Positions 22,419 to 32,218 are shown, counted from the stretch's first letter. The stretch: DNA of 64,000 nucleotides from Paucisalibacillus globulus DSM 18846 (GCF_000482485.1 NZ_AXVK01000021.1:124001-188000); one strand, 5' to 3'. The notes: generated by a model from the sequence alone, not told the origin. Program-made: numbers and translations.

Positions 22419-24818
22419 ATGGGACTATTGGATGAGGCTGGGGTGAAGGAAGCCAAAGATAAAACAATTATTTTACGTAATGAGGAGAATTTATTTAATT
22501 ATAAAATTGAGGGGGTACACCATACATTTTTAGATAGTGATTTAAAGGCCTTTCCGAGACAAGGATGGAAAATACACATCTCATGTTTCTTTGATAACTA
22601 TTTAAGTATTTTAAATAAAGTTGGTTTGTACTGTAGTGAAAAACAGATATCGTTTAAATACATCCACAATAAACACACCTTACATGGCCTTTTATCAAAA
22701 AACTGTGATCGAAAATCGGCTGGAAAATTTATTACCATTTATCCTTTTAATAAATTAGAATTTATCACAGCTATAAGGGAGCTTTACACGATATTACGCG
22801 ATGAACATGGACCATATATTCTCACCGATAAAAGATATTTAGATTCTAAGGTTATATATTATCGGTATGGTTTAATTTTACCTAATGATAAAACAGACTT
22901 TGTTTATGATGGGTTCGGACAGAAGGTTCCAGATATAGAAGGTCCATATTATAAGGAAAAAAACGGAATAGTAGATCCTCTTCTAGAAAATAAGGAGGAG
23001 GTTCCAATGGAAGAGCCATATTTGTTTAAACATTACACCATTGATAAGGTAATTCATCAAACCAATGGTGGTGGCATTTATTTAGGGTCAAACAAAAATG
23101 GAACAAAGGTAGTAATTAAGGAGGCTCGTCCAAATATTGGAATTTCTGAAAAGGACACTGTCATCTCCTTTAGAAAAAAGGAAAGTGAAGTGTTACATGT
23201 GTTACAGGATTTTCCACATACACCGAAGCTTATTGAATCCTTTTATGATTGGGAGCACTATTACTCTGTTCAGGAATATATCGAAGGAGAAACATTAAGA
23301 GAATTTTCTTCTAATTATAGTCCTGTAACTATTCATGAATCTTCCACAGAACGTATTCATAATTCTATAAATAAAATTGAACAAGTAATGAAAAATATTA
23401 TATCTGCTTTTGCTGCACTACATGATAGAAAAATTGCATTAGTTGATGTTTCCCCAGATAATATAATAATTGACGAAAATCTCAATGTATATTTCATTGA
23501 TATGGAAGATTGTTTTACGGAGAATAAGTCAAAAGATACTTATTTTGTACCCAATATTCAGTTTAGTAATGAAAAGTTATCAGGGCTGAATATATTTGAT
23601 CAAGATAAGCAAAAATTGGGGTACTTACTAATGAATATTTTATGTAATGCAAATACTGTGCTTGCTATTGACCGAAGTGGTAAATCTACATTGAATATTT
23701 TTATGGAATTTATTAAGAGGTACTCAATACCTCCAAGAATATACAAATTAATCTATAATTTAATATACAACCCCTCAGTTGATTTAAGAAATCCTAGCAG
23801 ATCATGTAACTTAGACCCTTATTTAGGTAAAACAATAGTTGATACAAGCAATGTATTAGCTGATTATCTGGAGCTAACAGAAACAATAAACAATCAGAAA
23901 TATGTGATAATCAAAGAACAAGAACCGTATTTCTATCCAAGTAACGAAATTCGGGAGTTTTGTGGTTACACGTATTATAGTGCTGATTATCAGCTGGAAG
24001 TAGATTTTGGGGCATTAAGTAATGTAAATAAAGGCATTGTTCTATTAAAAGCATTTCATGTGTCCCCAGCTAAAAGCATTCTGAATAAAATTTTAGATCT
24101 AGAAGTGGCAATACAAAAAGAGAGCGAGTCTTTTCTAACTAATAAGAAATACAGTTTATCAAATGGTGCATTGGCGGTAGCATTTTTTTACATTAGATTA
24201 TATGAAGCAACAAAGAATCCTGAATTTGTAGATAAGTCAACTGCAATATTGTTAAGTATTGATGAAAATGGATTAGAGACAGGGTACGGCAAGCTAATCC
24301 CTAATAGTAATAATACTTGTTCACCTTATTTAAATTATAGTGCTGGTTTTATAAAAGTAGCGTTTTTAATCCTGAACCATAATCGTACGTTAAAATTAGA
24401 ACGTGTAACGAAGGAATATTTAAAAGGTATTGACCATAACTTCCCTAATAATCCGTCGTATTTATATGGGTTATCAGGAATTGCAGATACCTTCCTAGAT
24501 GCCTACTTATACTTTAAGGATAAAGATTACTTAACCAGTGCTATGGATAAATTTTCGGTTATACGACTTTTTAAATTTGAAATTGGGTCATTTCATGTAT
24601 ACCCATCCAATCATTTTCAAATCGACTTTAGTTTCAATAGCGGGATGAATGGTATTTCACACTTTTATAAACGGTTGCTAAAGGTTTACGAGGAAAATAG
24701 TCAAAAGGAAGTGAAACGATTAACTCCTCTTCTAAGGTTACTAATTAATAAGGCGATGATTTTATATCACCATATGGAAAGCATGGTTAATTCAAAAGTA
24801 CAATTTAAAAAAACGTAG
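22419..24818 (+). CDS. Class III lanthipeptide synthetase LanKC, copy 2
   Basis: 799 residues from ATG 22419; AGGAG lies 9 nt upstream, too close to the alternative TTG 22410. The lyase-like N-terminus has FPRQGWKIHISCFFDN. The kinase domain has VVIKEARPN (K234), catalytic VDVSPDN (D343, N348) and IDMEDC (D361). The C-terminal cyclase-like domain (about 500-790) is shorter and more eroded than in copy 1: it keeps LSNGALAVAF and YGLSGIADTFLDAY but no Zn ligands and fewer glycine motifs. Its regulation by the same palindrome as the FTWKC genes suggests it modifies those peptides, which need at most one simple ring. Confidence 0.85.
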   Translation: MGLLDEAGVKEAKDKTIILRNEENLFNYKIEGVHHTFLDSDLKAFPRQGWKIHISCFFDNYLSILNKVGLYCSEKQISFKYIHNKHTLHGLLSKNCDRKSAGKFITIYPFNKLEFITAIRELYTILRDEHGPYILTDKRYLDSKVIYYRYGLILPNDKTDFVYDGFGQKVPDIEGPYYKEKNGIVDPLLENKEEVPMEEPYLFKHYTIDKVIHQTNGGGIYLGSNKNGTKVVIKEARPNIGISEKDTVISFRKKESEVLHVLQDFPHTPKLIESFYDWEHYYSVQEYIEGETLREFSSNYSPVTIHESSTERIHNSINKIEQVMKNIISAFAALHDRKIALVDVSPDNIIIDENLNVYFIDMEDCFTENKSKDTYFVPNIQFSNEKLSGLNIFDQDKQKLGYLLMNILCNANTVLAIDRSGKSTLNIFMEFIKRYSIPPRIYKLIYNLIYNPSVDLRNPSRSCNLDPYLGKTIVDTSNVLADYLELTETINNQKYVIIKEQEPYFYPSNEIREFCGYTYYSADYQLEVDFGALSNVNKGIVLLKAFHVSPAKSILNKILDLEVAIQKESESFLTNKKYSLSNGALAVAFFYIRLYEATKNPEFVDKSTAILLSIDENGLETGYGKLIPNSNNTCSPYLNYSAGFIKVAFLILNHNRTLKLERVTKEYLKGIDHNFPNNPSYLYGLSGIADTFLDAYLYFKDKDYLTSAMDKFSVIRLFKFEIGSFHVYPSNHFQIDFSFNSGMNGISHFYKRLLKVYEENSQKEVKRLTPLLRLLINKAMILYHHMESMVNSKVQFKKT

Positions 24819-24847
24819 CTTAATAGTTCCATTTAAGGTTCATAAAA

Positions 24848-24888
24848 AACTCAAACCAATGGGAGAAGTATTTTGGTTTGGGTTTTTA
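24848..24888 (+). terminator. Terminator after the second synthetase
   Basis: AACTCAAACCAA pairs with TTGGTTTGGGTT and is followed by TTTTATTT. Confidence 0.75.
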
Positions 24889-25193
24889 TTTGGTCAATTT
24901 GTAGTAACTTTGGTAAGTGGAAAGTTTCACTTTATGTATAATAGTCAATAGAACTTTAGGCAGTTACACAAAATAAGGGGAAAATGAATATTTTTTATAA
25001 CACAAAAAGACGTATTGCAAACAAAGAGATGAGAAGCCGTGGGGACAGGTTCAGTGGCTTGATTATGATTCAACATTCTTCCGAATCCGCTATACAATTC
25101 ATTTTCAAGTTCTCAGAAATATTTAATCACCCTTTTTCCTATTGAATTCCCATTATGAAGTGCTATAATAAGGAAAATTAATTACATACCATT
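24889..25193. other. Intergenic stretch, no supported gene
   Basis: A 53-codon frame starts at ATG 24984 behind AAGGGGAAA, but its product resembles nothing I know and includes the common intergenic motif GGGGACAGGTTCAGTGGCTT. I treat it as non-coding. Confidence 0.4.
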
Positions 25194-25265
25194 CACTCAT
25201 ATAATAGCAAGGATATGGCTTGCGAGTTTCTACCGGTTCACCGTAAATGAACTGACTATGGGTAG
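25193..25265 (+). promoter_or_regulatory. Purine riboswitch, guanine class, before adenine deaminase
   Basis: The aptamer core is intact: CATATAAT, GGATATGG, GTTTCTACCGG, CACCGTAAATG and GACTATG, with P1 arms ACTCATA/TATGGGT. The specificity base is the C of GACTATG (C74 in xpt numbering; adenine aptamers have U, GATTATG), so it should bind guanine or hypoxanthine. A terminator follows at 25319. Confidence 0.9.
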
Positions 25266-25318
25266 CGAAATATAGTAGGGAATATCTATTATTCTATTAC
25301 TATACTTTTTCGGCATTT

Positions 25319-25381
25319 AGCTCGAAGGATATTGCTCACTCGTAGATATAAGGGTGTGGCAGTTCTTCGGGCTTTTTATTT
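25319..25381 (+). terminator. Expression-platform terminator of the purine riboswitch
   Basis: AGCTCGAAGGA pairs, with one G-U, with TTCTTCGGGCT, followed by TTTTTATTTTTATTT. Ligand binding would favour this stem and stop transcription. Confidence 0.7.
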
Positions 25382-25431
25382 TTATTTAATGACAAACAGA
25401 GTGAATGACATCAGGGATGGGGGAATTTGAA

Positions 25432-27171
25432 ATGGAAAAAAGTGAATTGACACATCTAATCGATGTAGCAGCAGGCCGTGAACCCGCGGATTTAGTTTTA
25501 AAAAATGGGAAAATCGTGGATGTTTATCAGGGGAGTATTCTTCATGGTGATGTGGCAATTGTTGATGGCAAAATTGCAGGTATCAGCGAAACATATGAGG
25601 CGAAAGAAACTGTTGATTTAAATGGAAAGTATATTGCACCTGGCTTTATTGATCCACATATTCATGTGGAATCTTCTTACGTGACGCCAGAAGAGTTTGG
25701 TCGTTTAATTGTACCCCATGGGACAACAACGGTTATGGCAGATCCTCATGAAATTGTGAATGTGGCAGGGCTGAAAGGATTGGATTATATGATGGAAGCG
25801 GCTAAACACACCGCGTTAGATATCCAGTATATGATGCCTTCCTGTGTTCCAGCTACCAACATGGAGAATGCCGGTGCGGTGATAACTGCAGACGATATGA
25901 TTGCTCCTTTTGAAGAGGGAAAAGTCGCAGGACTAGCGGAATTTATGGATTTTCCAAGTGTGATACAGGCGAATGATAGTGTTCTAGATAAAATACTAGT
26001 TGCTAGAAAGTTAAATAAACGAATCGATGGACATAGCCCAATGGTGAGTGGTAAGGATCTTAATGCCTATATTGCTGCGGGTATCGAGAATGACCATGAA
26101 TGTTCCACTGTGGAAGAATTACAGGCACGAATTTCTCGAGGCATGTATGTTTTCTTACGAGAAGGATCTGTTACACAGAATCTGCGTACATTGCTAAAAG
26201 GTGTTACTCCTCAAAATGCACGTCGTTGTGTATTATGTGGGGACGATGTGCAGGCAAAAACGATTATTGAAAAAGGACATCTAGATCATTCCATTCGTAT
26301 TTGTGTAGAAGAAAACGTGGATCCGATTCTAGCAATCCAGATGGCTACTATTCATACAGCTGAATGCTGTCAGTTACATGACCGTGGCGCAGTGGCACCA
26401 GGATTAAAGGCAGATTTAGTAGTATTCTCTGATCTTAATAATATGGTGGTCGAACAAACGTACATTGATGGAAAACTGGTGGCGGATCAAGGAAAATATG
26501 TGGCACCATTTACCAAGGCGGATATCTCGGCTGTACAATCTAGTGTCCATATTGGCGATTTTTCAAAAGAAAAGCTCCGTTTAAAATTAGATTCGAATAA
26601 AGCAAGAGCAATTGAGGTTATTCAAACAGAGGCATTGACCAATGAAGCAATCGTTGAAGTAGAACGGAACGAAGCAGGGGAATTCCAGTATAATCCGGAA
26701 AAATCAGTCACAAAAATTGCTGTTGTAGAAAGACATAATAATACTGGGAATGTGTTCGTTGGTTTATTGAAAGACTATGGCATTCAAAAAGGTGCGATTG
26801 GTATTTCCATTGCCCGTGATTCCCATAACTTGATTGTGACAGGAACGAATGACGAGGACATGGCCGTGGCGATTGAGAGTTTGAAAAAGCAAGACGGTGG
26901 TGTGGTCTTGGTTGATGATGGGGAAGTCATCTGTACGATGGCGCTTCCTGTAGCGGGGTTGATGAGTAATCTTTCAGGAGAAGAAGTCGTTTCTGAGCAA
27001 AGTAAGGTAAACAAAGTAGCTCATGAAGTTCTTGGAATAGCAGAGGATGTTGATCCAATTATGACGTTAGGGTTTATGTCTTTAGCGGTGATTCCTACTT
27101 TGAAAATTACGGACTTAGGGCTGGTGGATGTGACTAAATTTGAGTTTGTTCCGGTGTCAGTAAGGGGTTAG
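25432..27171 (+). CDS. adeC: Adenine deaminase
   Basis: 579 residues from ATG 25432, chosen over ATG 25405 because GGGGG lies ahead of it and the length then matches the family (about 577). Amidohydrolase-fold motifs are PGFIDPHIHVESS (HxH metal site), TTTVMADPHEI, DGHSPMVSG and LCGDDVQ; the C-terminal half has the AdeC-specific GFMSLAVIP. It converts adenine to hypoxanthine in purine salvage. The upstream guanine riboswitch makes its expression respond to the purine pool. Confidence 0.95.
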   Translation: MEKSELTHLIDVAAGREPADLVLKNGKIVDVYQGSILHGDVAIVDGKIAGISETYEAKETVDLNGKYIAPGFIDPHIHVESSYVTPEEFGRLIVPHGTTTVMADPHEIVNVAGLKGLDYMMEAAKHTALDIQYMMPSCVPATNMENAGAVITADDMIAPFEEGKVAGLAEFMDFPSVIQANDSVLDKILVARKLNKRIDGHSPMVSGKDLNAYIAAGIENDHECSTVEELQARISRGMYVFLREGSVTQNLRTLLKGVTPQNARRCVLCGDDVQAKTIIEKGHLDHSIRICVEENVDPILAIQMATIHTAECCQLHDRGAVAPGLKADLVVFSDLNNMVVEQTYIDGKLVADQGKYVAPFTKADISAVQSSVHIGDFSKEKLRLKLDSNKARAIEVIQTEALTNEAIVEVERNEAGEFQYNPEKSVTKIAVVERHNNTGNVFVGLLKDYGIQKGAIGISIARDSHNLIVTGTNDEDMAVAIESLKKQDGGVVLVDDGEVICTMALPVAGLMSNLSGEEVVSEQSKVNKVAHEVLGIAEDVDPIMTLGFMSLAVIPTLKITDLGLVDVTKFEFVPVSVRG

Positions 27172-27258
27172 TGCAGAATTATGGACTTTTATGGGGTTCA
27201 TCCAATCAACAATTAGTAAATAGGTCAGTTTGAAGTACAAATTAACAACGCAAACCAA

Positions 27259-27297
27259 AGGTATACATATTCGTAATTGAATTTGTATACCTCTTTC
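27259..27297 (+). terminator. Terminator-like hairpin after adeC
   Basis: AGGTATACA (27259-27267) pairs with TGTATACCT (27284-27292), followed by CTTTC. Confidence 0.55.
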
Positions 27298-27612
27298 TAT
27301 TGGTGGAGGCTGCAAATTTTCTAATTATAAAGCGGCAAGTCTTTCCCCATATTTCTGACCTCCTTTTAATCGATAGTTGCCGACAGGAATTGCAAGAATT
27401 AGCGAAGTGATAGGCACCAGTAAACATACTATGCACTTTGTACACCCTGCACTGTCTAAAGAACTACACCAATAAGCAAGGATTTTTATTTAATATCTTT
27501 CTACATCAATTTGTAAACCCTTACATTTTTATGCACTTTAACCATAGATTAAGTATAATAATCCGTTCATAATTATTATAATATTTAGAAAACAAATGGG
27601 AGGGAAAAAAAT
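27298..27612. other. Intergenic stretch without a supported gene
   Basis: Nothing with a start, ribosome site and coding character was seen. The A/T-rich last 100 nt before 27613 presumably hold the promoter of the symporter. Confidence 0.5.
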
Positions 27613-29067
27613 ATGCAAACAATACTAGTCATGTTTCTTGTTTACTGTATTATTATGATCTTAATAGGTGCGTATTTTAGTAAGACAAGTAAAACGCAGT
27701 CAGACTTTTTATTGGGGGGAAAGAAGTTACCAGGTTGGGCACTTGCTTTCTCGGAAAGGGCTACTGGTGAATCGGCCTGGTTGTTATTAGGATATACTGG
27801 GTTTGTTTTTGCCACTGGACTTTCCGGAATCTGGGTAGCTGCTGGTATCGCATCAGGGATTATCTTTTCCTGGTTGTTTTTAGCGAAGCGATTTATGCAA
27901 GAGACGGATAAGCAAGATGCCCTTACCCTTACTGATTTTCTAGCTAATCGTTTTGGTCAGAGGGCTAAACTTATTCGGTGGTTATGTGGTATTCTTATTG
28001 GTGGATTTTTAATGTTCTATGTTGGTGCACAAATGGCTGGTGCAGGTAAGATGTTATTGACTACGTTTGATATGCCTACTTATATTGGTGTTATCGTATC
28101 CATGGTGGTTATTGTCCTCATTGCATTCACTGGTGGATTTATCTCTGTTGTGTGGACAGATGTAATCCAAAGTATCATGATGCTCGTCACCTTAGTTGGT
28201 CTCCCTATTATTGCCTTAATTTACATTTTTACAAATGATCTTTCCATCACACAATCTTTACATACTGCAGGAAGTACGTATAGTTCCTGGTTTGGTGGCT
28301 TAACTGGCTTTTCGCTCGGGGTACTATTCTTCAATAACTTCTCATGGTTCTTCGGATTTTTAGGGGGACAACCTCAGCTAAGTTCTCGGTTTATGGCCTT
28401 GAAGAATGAAAAAGAAGCCAAACAAGGAAGTGTCGTAGCTATTATTTGGACATTCTTAGCATATGGTGGGGCATTCTTAATCGGGATTTGCGCGATTGCG
28501 ATTTATGACCAAGGATCCTTTAGTGATGTTGAAACCATTCTACCTACCATGATTCTACAGTTTATGCCTCCATGGGCTGCAGGAATCTTGCTTGCAGGTG
28601 TGCTTGCAGCAATCATCTCTACGGCGAATTCCCAATTACTTGTTGTTACAGCGGCAGTTAGTGAGGATATTATTCATAAAGCGTTAGGTATACAGATGAC
28701 GGAAAAACAGTTGGTTATGGTATCAAGGTTATCCGTATTGGTGTTTGGGCTCATCGGAATGACAATTGCTCTCGTTTCAGAATCGTTATTGTATCTTATT
28801 GTTAGTTGGGCTTGGGCCGGTGTCGGATGTACGTTATCACCAGCAATTCTTATGACGTTCTTCTGGAAAAAGTACTCCAGTGTTGGGGTAATTGCAACGA
28901 TTTTATCTGGGCTGTTCGGTACCATTTTATGGATTAGTACCCCATTAGAGAGTATGATTACTTCCTTGTTCACAACATTCTTTATCGCATTGATCTTCGG
29001 GGTTGTATTTAGTCTTCTATTCCCGGATAACAATGCGGAAGAAGTGAACATGGAAAAAGTTATGTAA
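27613..29067 (+). CDS. Sodium/solute symporter, PutP (proline) type
   Basis: 484 residues with 12-13 hydrophobic helices of the SSS family (LeuT fold). Signatures are SDFLLGGKKLPGWALAFSERATGESAWLLL split around helix 2, AGILLAGVLAAIISTANSQLLV in the sodium-site helix, and WAWAGVGCTLSPAIL. The S-T-A-N-S-Q-L motif matches PutP-like proline carriers. GGGAGGGAAAAA precedes the ATG. The adjacent FAD oxidoreductase and regulator suggest amino acid uptake and oxidation, but the substrate is not proven. Confidence 0.85.
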   Translation: MQTILVMFLVYCIIMILIGAYFSKTSKTQSDFLLGGKKLPGWALAFSERATGESAWLLLGYTGFVFATGLSGIWVAAGIASGIIFSWLFLAKRFMQETDKQDALTLTDFLANRFGQRAKLIRWLCGILIGGFLMFYVGAQMAGAGKMLLTTFDMPTYIGVIVSMVVIVLIAFTGGFISVVWTDVIQSIMMLVTLVGLPIIALIYIFTNDLSITQSLHTAGSTYSSWFGGLTGFSLGVLFFNNFSWFFGFLGGQPQLSSRFMALKNEKEAKQGSVVAIIWTFLAYGGAFLIGICAIAIYDQGSFSDVETILPTMILQFMPPWAAGILLAGVLAAIISTANSQLLVVTAAVSEDIIHKALGIQMTEKQLVMVSRLSVLVFGLIGMTIALVSESLLYLIVSWAWAGVGCTLSPAILMTFFWKKYSSVGVIATILSGLFGTILWISTPLESMITSLFTTFFIALIFGVVFSLLFPDNNAEEVNMEKVM

Positions 29068-29075
29068 CATGAATA

Positions 29076-29120
29076 AAGCATTAGTGGTTTAGTTCAACAC
29101 CGCTAATGCTTTTTATTTTT
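29076..29120. terminator. Terminator between symporter and oxidoreductase
   Basis: AGCATTAGTGGT and ACCGCTAATGCT form a 12-bp stem with one mismatch, followed by TTTTTATTTTTTTT. It separates convergent genes. Confidence 0.8.
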
Positions 29121-29121
29121 T

Positions 29122-30288
29122 TTAGACAATAGCACCTTCCGTTATTAATTTATTCGTAGAAAATCGTTCAATGGAAAGTTGGTTTAAATCTAGTGTTTCA
29201 TATTTCTGGGTTCGAATTAGCTCCGATAAGCCTTTCCCAACTGCTGGTGCCTGTTGCATACCATGCCCACTAAAACCGCATGCTAAATAGTAGCCTTTCA
29301 ACTGTGGGTGTGATCCGATAATGGCATTTTGATCAATGGTATTCATGCTGTAAATGCCAGCCCAACCACTTTTAATTTTTGCCTTTTCAAAGTTGGGAAT
29401 CCGGTGGGCAAGAACTGGCCAAAGTGTCTCATAGAAAAATTCTCTACTCCATTTGAAATCAATCCCTGGTTTTACTTTTTCTGAATAGCCGGCTATGACT
29501 GAGCTACCTTCATGGCGGAAGTAAACGCCGGATGGATCAACAGTAAGTGGTAAATCATTTTCTAGTGGCTTGGCAAAGTCGAATTGGATGATCTGTCGTT
29601 TTAGTGGTTCAACTGGGATAGAAATACCAACTGTTCCACTGATTGCGGGCGCCCATGCTCCTGCACAATTTAAGACGATTGGTGCATGATACAAGTCGCC
29701 ATTTCTTAATTTCACACCCGAGACACTGCCTTTTTCTTTACAGATAGCGTCTACTTCTTCATATACATAATTAGCCCCGAGCTGCTTGGCCTTGCGTATA
29801 TAGCCTTGCATGACGGAATACGGGTCGAGGTATCCATCCTCAGCACAATAAAGACCACCTACTAGGTCGTTAATATGGAGTTCTGGGATAATTGCTTGTA
29901 GTTCGTTTTTTGAAAGTAGTTCTGCGGGTACTCCGTTTCGGGTTTGAACGACATGCTGTTTTCGAAGGTATTCCATTTGATTGTCTTTTGCTAGAAATAA
30001 ATAACCTCGTTGCTGAAAGTCTATCTCTGCTTTTTCCAATCCAATTGCCATATCTTCTGGAAAGGTAAGGTATTTTTGTAAGCTATATCGTGATATTTGA
30101 ACATTGATAGCTGAGGTAAATAATTGTCTAATTCCACCAGCACTTCTAGGGGTTGATGCAAATTCATATGTTTTGTCTTTTTCAAATATGGTAATCTCAC
30201 CTTCGAAACCATCTTGTAGCAAATTGTACGCAACACTTGAACCAATAACCCCTCCACCGACAATAATGACATCTGTATGATGTTCCAT
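29122..30288 (-). CDS. FAD-dependent oxidoreductase, DAO (sarcosine/glycine oxidase-like) family
   Basis: 388 residues from ATG 30288; AAAGGGTG is well spaced for it, and a GTG at 30297 is in frame. The Rossmann motif DVIIVGGGVIGSSVAYNLL binds FAD, followed by STPRSAGGIRQLF, CAGAWAPAISG and, near the end, GYYLACGFSGHGMQQAPAVGKGLSELI. DAO-family enzymes oxidise secondary or D-amino acids such as sarcosine, glycine or proline-type substrates. It faces the symporter and is divergent from the CdaR-like regulator, which may control it. Confidence 0.85.
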   Translation of the reverse strand: MEHHTDVIIVGGGVIGSSVAYNLLQDGFEGEITIFEKDKTYEFASTPRSAGGIRQLFTSAINVQISRYSLQKYLTFPEDMAIGLEKAEIDFQQRGYLFLAKDNQMEYLRKQHVVQTRNGVPAELLSKNELQAIIPELHINDLVGGLYCAEDGYLDPYSVMQGYIRKAKQLGANYVYEEVDAICKEKGSVSGVKLRNGDLYHAPIVLNCAGAWAPAISGTVGISIPVEPLKRQIIQFDFAKPLENDLPLTVDPSGVYFRHEGSSVIAGYSEKVKPGIDFKWSREFFYETLWPVLAHRIPNFEKAKIKSGWAGIYSMNTIDQNAIIGSHPQLKGYYLACGFSGHGMQQAPAVGKGLSELIRTQKYETLDLNQLSIERFSTNKLITEGAIV

Positions 30289-30306
30289 CGTATTCACCCT
30301 TTTTTC

Positions 30307-30352
30307 GTAGTTTAGAAAGTATAAAGACTTTACTCCGACATAAGAAAATTGT
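30307..30352. repeat. Partial copy of the dispersed GGAAAGTATAAA repeat
   Basis: GTAGTTTAGAAAGTATAAAG and CCGACATAAGAAAA match the left half of the elements at 42254, 47942 and 61878. The right hairpin arm is missing. Confidence 0.5.
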
Positions 30353-30493
30353 TAGCTAGTAATCTAGTTATATCGGATAGGATAATGGAAATCTATAGTT
30401 AAACTATACAAAAGTTTATTTATTTTTTATTTTCAAAAAACGGATGAAGTGCTAGAATAATGGACAAAGGGCATTTGAAGAGGAGGGATTCTC

Positions 30494-31684
30494 ATCGAGC
30501 AACTAGTACAATTTGCACAAAAGGTAGTAAAAAATATTACGGATATTTTGCCTTTTCCATTTAGTTTAAGTGATGAAGAGGGTAAAATTATCGGTTCCTC
30601 TATTCCGGAGAGAGAAGGGACCATGCATACTCCTTCAAAAGAGGTGATCAGAGAGGGGAAAGTAATTTTATACTTTGAAGATAAAGTCAAAGATATGGAT
30701 AATGTCTTACCAGGAGCAGCGGCCCCACTACAGTTTGATGACAAAACGATTGGTGTTGTTGGCTTAATTGGTCCACCAGAAGAGGTAAAGCCTTACGTCT
30801 ATTTAGTTAAACAGTACATTGAAATGATGTGGCAAGAAACGGTTTATCGTCAGCTAGAAAGCTTAAAGAATAAAAATCTAGAGAGTTTTGCGCAATATAT
30901 TTTATTAAATGAATCGATTAGTGAACATCGGGTAAAGCAGTTTTGTGAAATGCTTGATTTTTCTTATGTGGCAAAGCGACTTTGTATTGTGATTGATATT
31001 GGTGATGCATTAATGAGAATCGATAACTTTTCTATTCCGTTTCATTTAGAAGACTTGAATGAAAAGTTAATTGAATTAACACTAAAAAGTTATAAATGTG
31101 ATGAACAATCATTTTGCACATTTTTAAATACGGAGAAAATAGTCGTATTGAAAACAGTGAAGAATGAAGCAGATTATGAAGAGGCCTTGAAGAAATTTCA
31201 TGAACATAGCCTTAAGTTGCAACAGTATTTTCAAATCTATGATATTACGGATATCCGAATAGCTGTGGGGAATAGTTGTACTAATTTGCAGGGCATGCAC
31301 AAATCTTATCTGGAAGCGGAAAGGCTAATAGGTTATGGAAAGAAGTTACATATTACCCCAACTATCTATAGTTATCATAATTGGAAATTACTCATCACTT
31401 TGCTTCCAGTGCAGGTAAACGATAGTTTCTATGAGAAGGTAAGAGGCAATTTAAAAGCATTTACGAACGATGAAAAATTTCAGGAGTTGGCGAAGACATT
31501 TATTGTCTATTGTGAAACGAGCATGAATATTAGCAAAGCAGCAAAGACTTTATATTTGCATAGAAACACCCTAATTTATCGTTTGCAGAAGATTGAGGCG
31601 ATCACTAATTTAGATACGAAGAACTTTGATGATTGTACATTATTGTATTTATGGCTTCGTAAAAATTGTAAGGGCTTACAATGA
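30494..31684 (+). CDS. CdaR/PucR-type transcriptional regulator
   Basis: About 396 residues. The N-terminal diacid-recognition-like domain has FPFSLSDEEGKIIGSS and GAAAPLQFDDKTIGVVGLIGPPEEV, and the C-terminal PucR helix-turn-helix has ISKAAKTLYLHRNTLIYRLQKIE. The first ATG/GTG/TTG in frame is TTG 30548, inside the conserved domain. An in-frame TGA at 30476 and AGGAGG at 30481-30486 place the likely start at ATC 30494, or ATT 30488, a rare start codon or a mutated ATG. It is divergent from the FAD oxidoreductase and probably regulates it and the symporter. Confidence 0.8.
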   Translation: MEQLVQFAQKVVKNITDILPFPFSLSDEEGKIIGSSIPEREGTMHTPSKEVIREGKVILYFEDKVKDMDNVLPGAAAPLQFDDKTIGVVGLIGPPEEVKPYVYLVKQYIEMMWQETVYRQLESLKNKNLESFAQYILLNESISEHRVKQFCEMLDFSYVAKRLCIVIDIGDALMRIDNFSIPFHLEDLNEKLIELTLKSYKCDEQSFCTFLNTEKIVVLKTVKNEADYEEALKKFHEHSLKLQQYFQIYDITDIRIAVGNSCTNLQGMHKSYLEAERLIGYGKKLHITPTIYSYHNWKLLITLLPVQVNDSFYEKVRGNLKAFTNDEKFQELAKTFIVYCETSMNISKAAKTLYLHRNTLIYRLQKIEAITNLDTKNFDDCTLLYLWLRKNCKGLQ

Positions 31685-31756
31685 AGGTGCTTCTTCAACT
31701 GAATATAAACGGTTCCGTTCTGGAGTACAAAATCCTAATTAACAACAAAAATATCA

Positions 31757-31930
31757 CCTTAAATAAAACACATATTAAAGGGCAAATAATCAGCTAAATA
31801 AACTTATCAATAACATTGGTTTCGTCATAATAAATGACGGATCCTTTTGTTGTGCTATTTATTTGAAATTTTCAATATATACTCTAATTATAGTAAATTC
31901 TGTGGTAAGATAAAAAAAGATTGTGAAGAA
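31757..31930. repeat. Dispersed repeat of about 170 bp, copy 1
   Basis: Blocks such as ATTAAAGGGCAAATAAT, AGCTAAATA, TTTCGTCATA, TGACGGA, CCTTTT and GGTAAGATAAAAA recur in the same order at 54388-54560. Internal CGTCATxxTxxxTGACG is a small hairpin. It is non-coding. The rest of 31685-32014 holds nothing else recognised except CTAACGGGGCAGGTTAGTTC at 31943. Confidence 0.7.
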
Positions 31931-32014
31931 ACGAACTTAAACTAACGGGGCAGGTTAGTTCAAATTCTGTTTTATATAAATAAAAGACGGTGAAAACGCA
32001 CCGTCTATAATTAG

Positions 32015-32218
32015 CTATTTATTTTGTGTTAATTCTTTGTAATAAAGGTAATCGACTTTATGCTTGGTAGCCATTAACTGTGAAGCCAAAACCGCCGTAT
32101 AAACAGTGGTTAGTACAATTGCTCCAACACCAAGACCTGAAAGGTTTATCTTATTAGATGTACTCATTCCATTATTGCTTGTGTTCATTCCATTATTACT
32201 TGTAGGTGATTCTTCCAT
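32015..32218 (-). CDS. Small membrane protein with Asn/Gly/Ser-rich head
   Basis: 67 residues from ATG 32218, chosen because GAGGGGG lies 9 nt upstream. The head repeats TSNNGM-type units (TSNNGMNTSNNGMSTSN). One hydrophobic helix follows (LSGLGVGAIVLTTVYTAVLA), then a charged tail. Function unknown. Confidence 0.55.
   Translation of the reverse strand: MEESPTSNNGMNTSNNGMSTSNKINLSGLGVGAIVLTTVYTAVLASQLMATKHKVDYLYYKELTQNK

Noticed and set aside
24984-25145. 53-codon frame between the second synthetase and the riboswitch
   Set aside because: No similarity to precursor peptides, mediocre ribosome site and it contains a common intergenic motif.
25193-25265. Adenine-specific riboswitch, expected from the adenine deaminase gene
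   Set aside because: The specificity position is C (GACTATG), not U (GATTATG), so the aptamer is of the guanine class.
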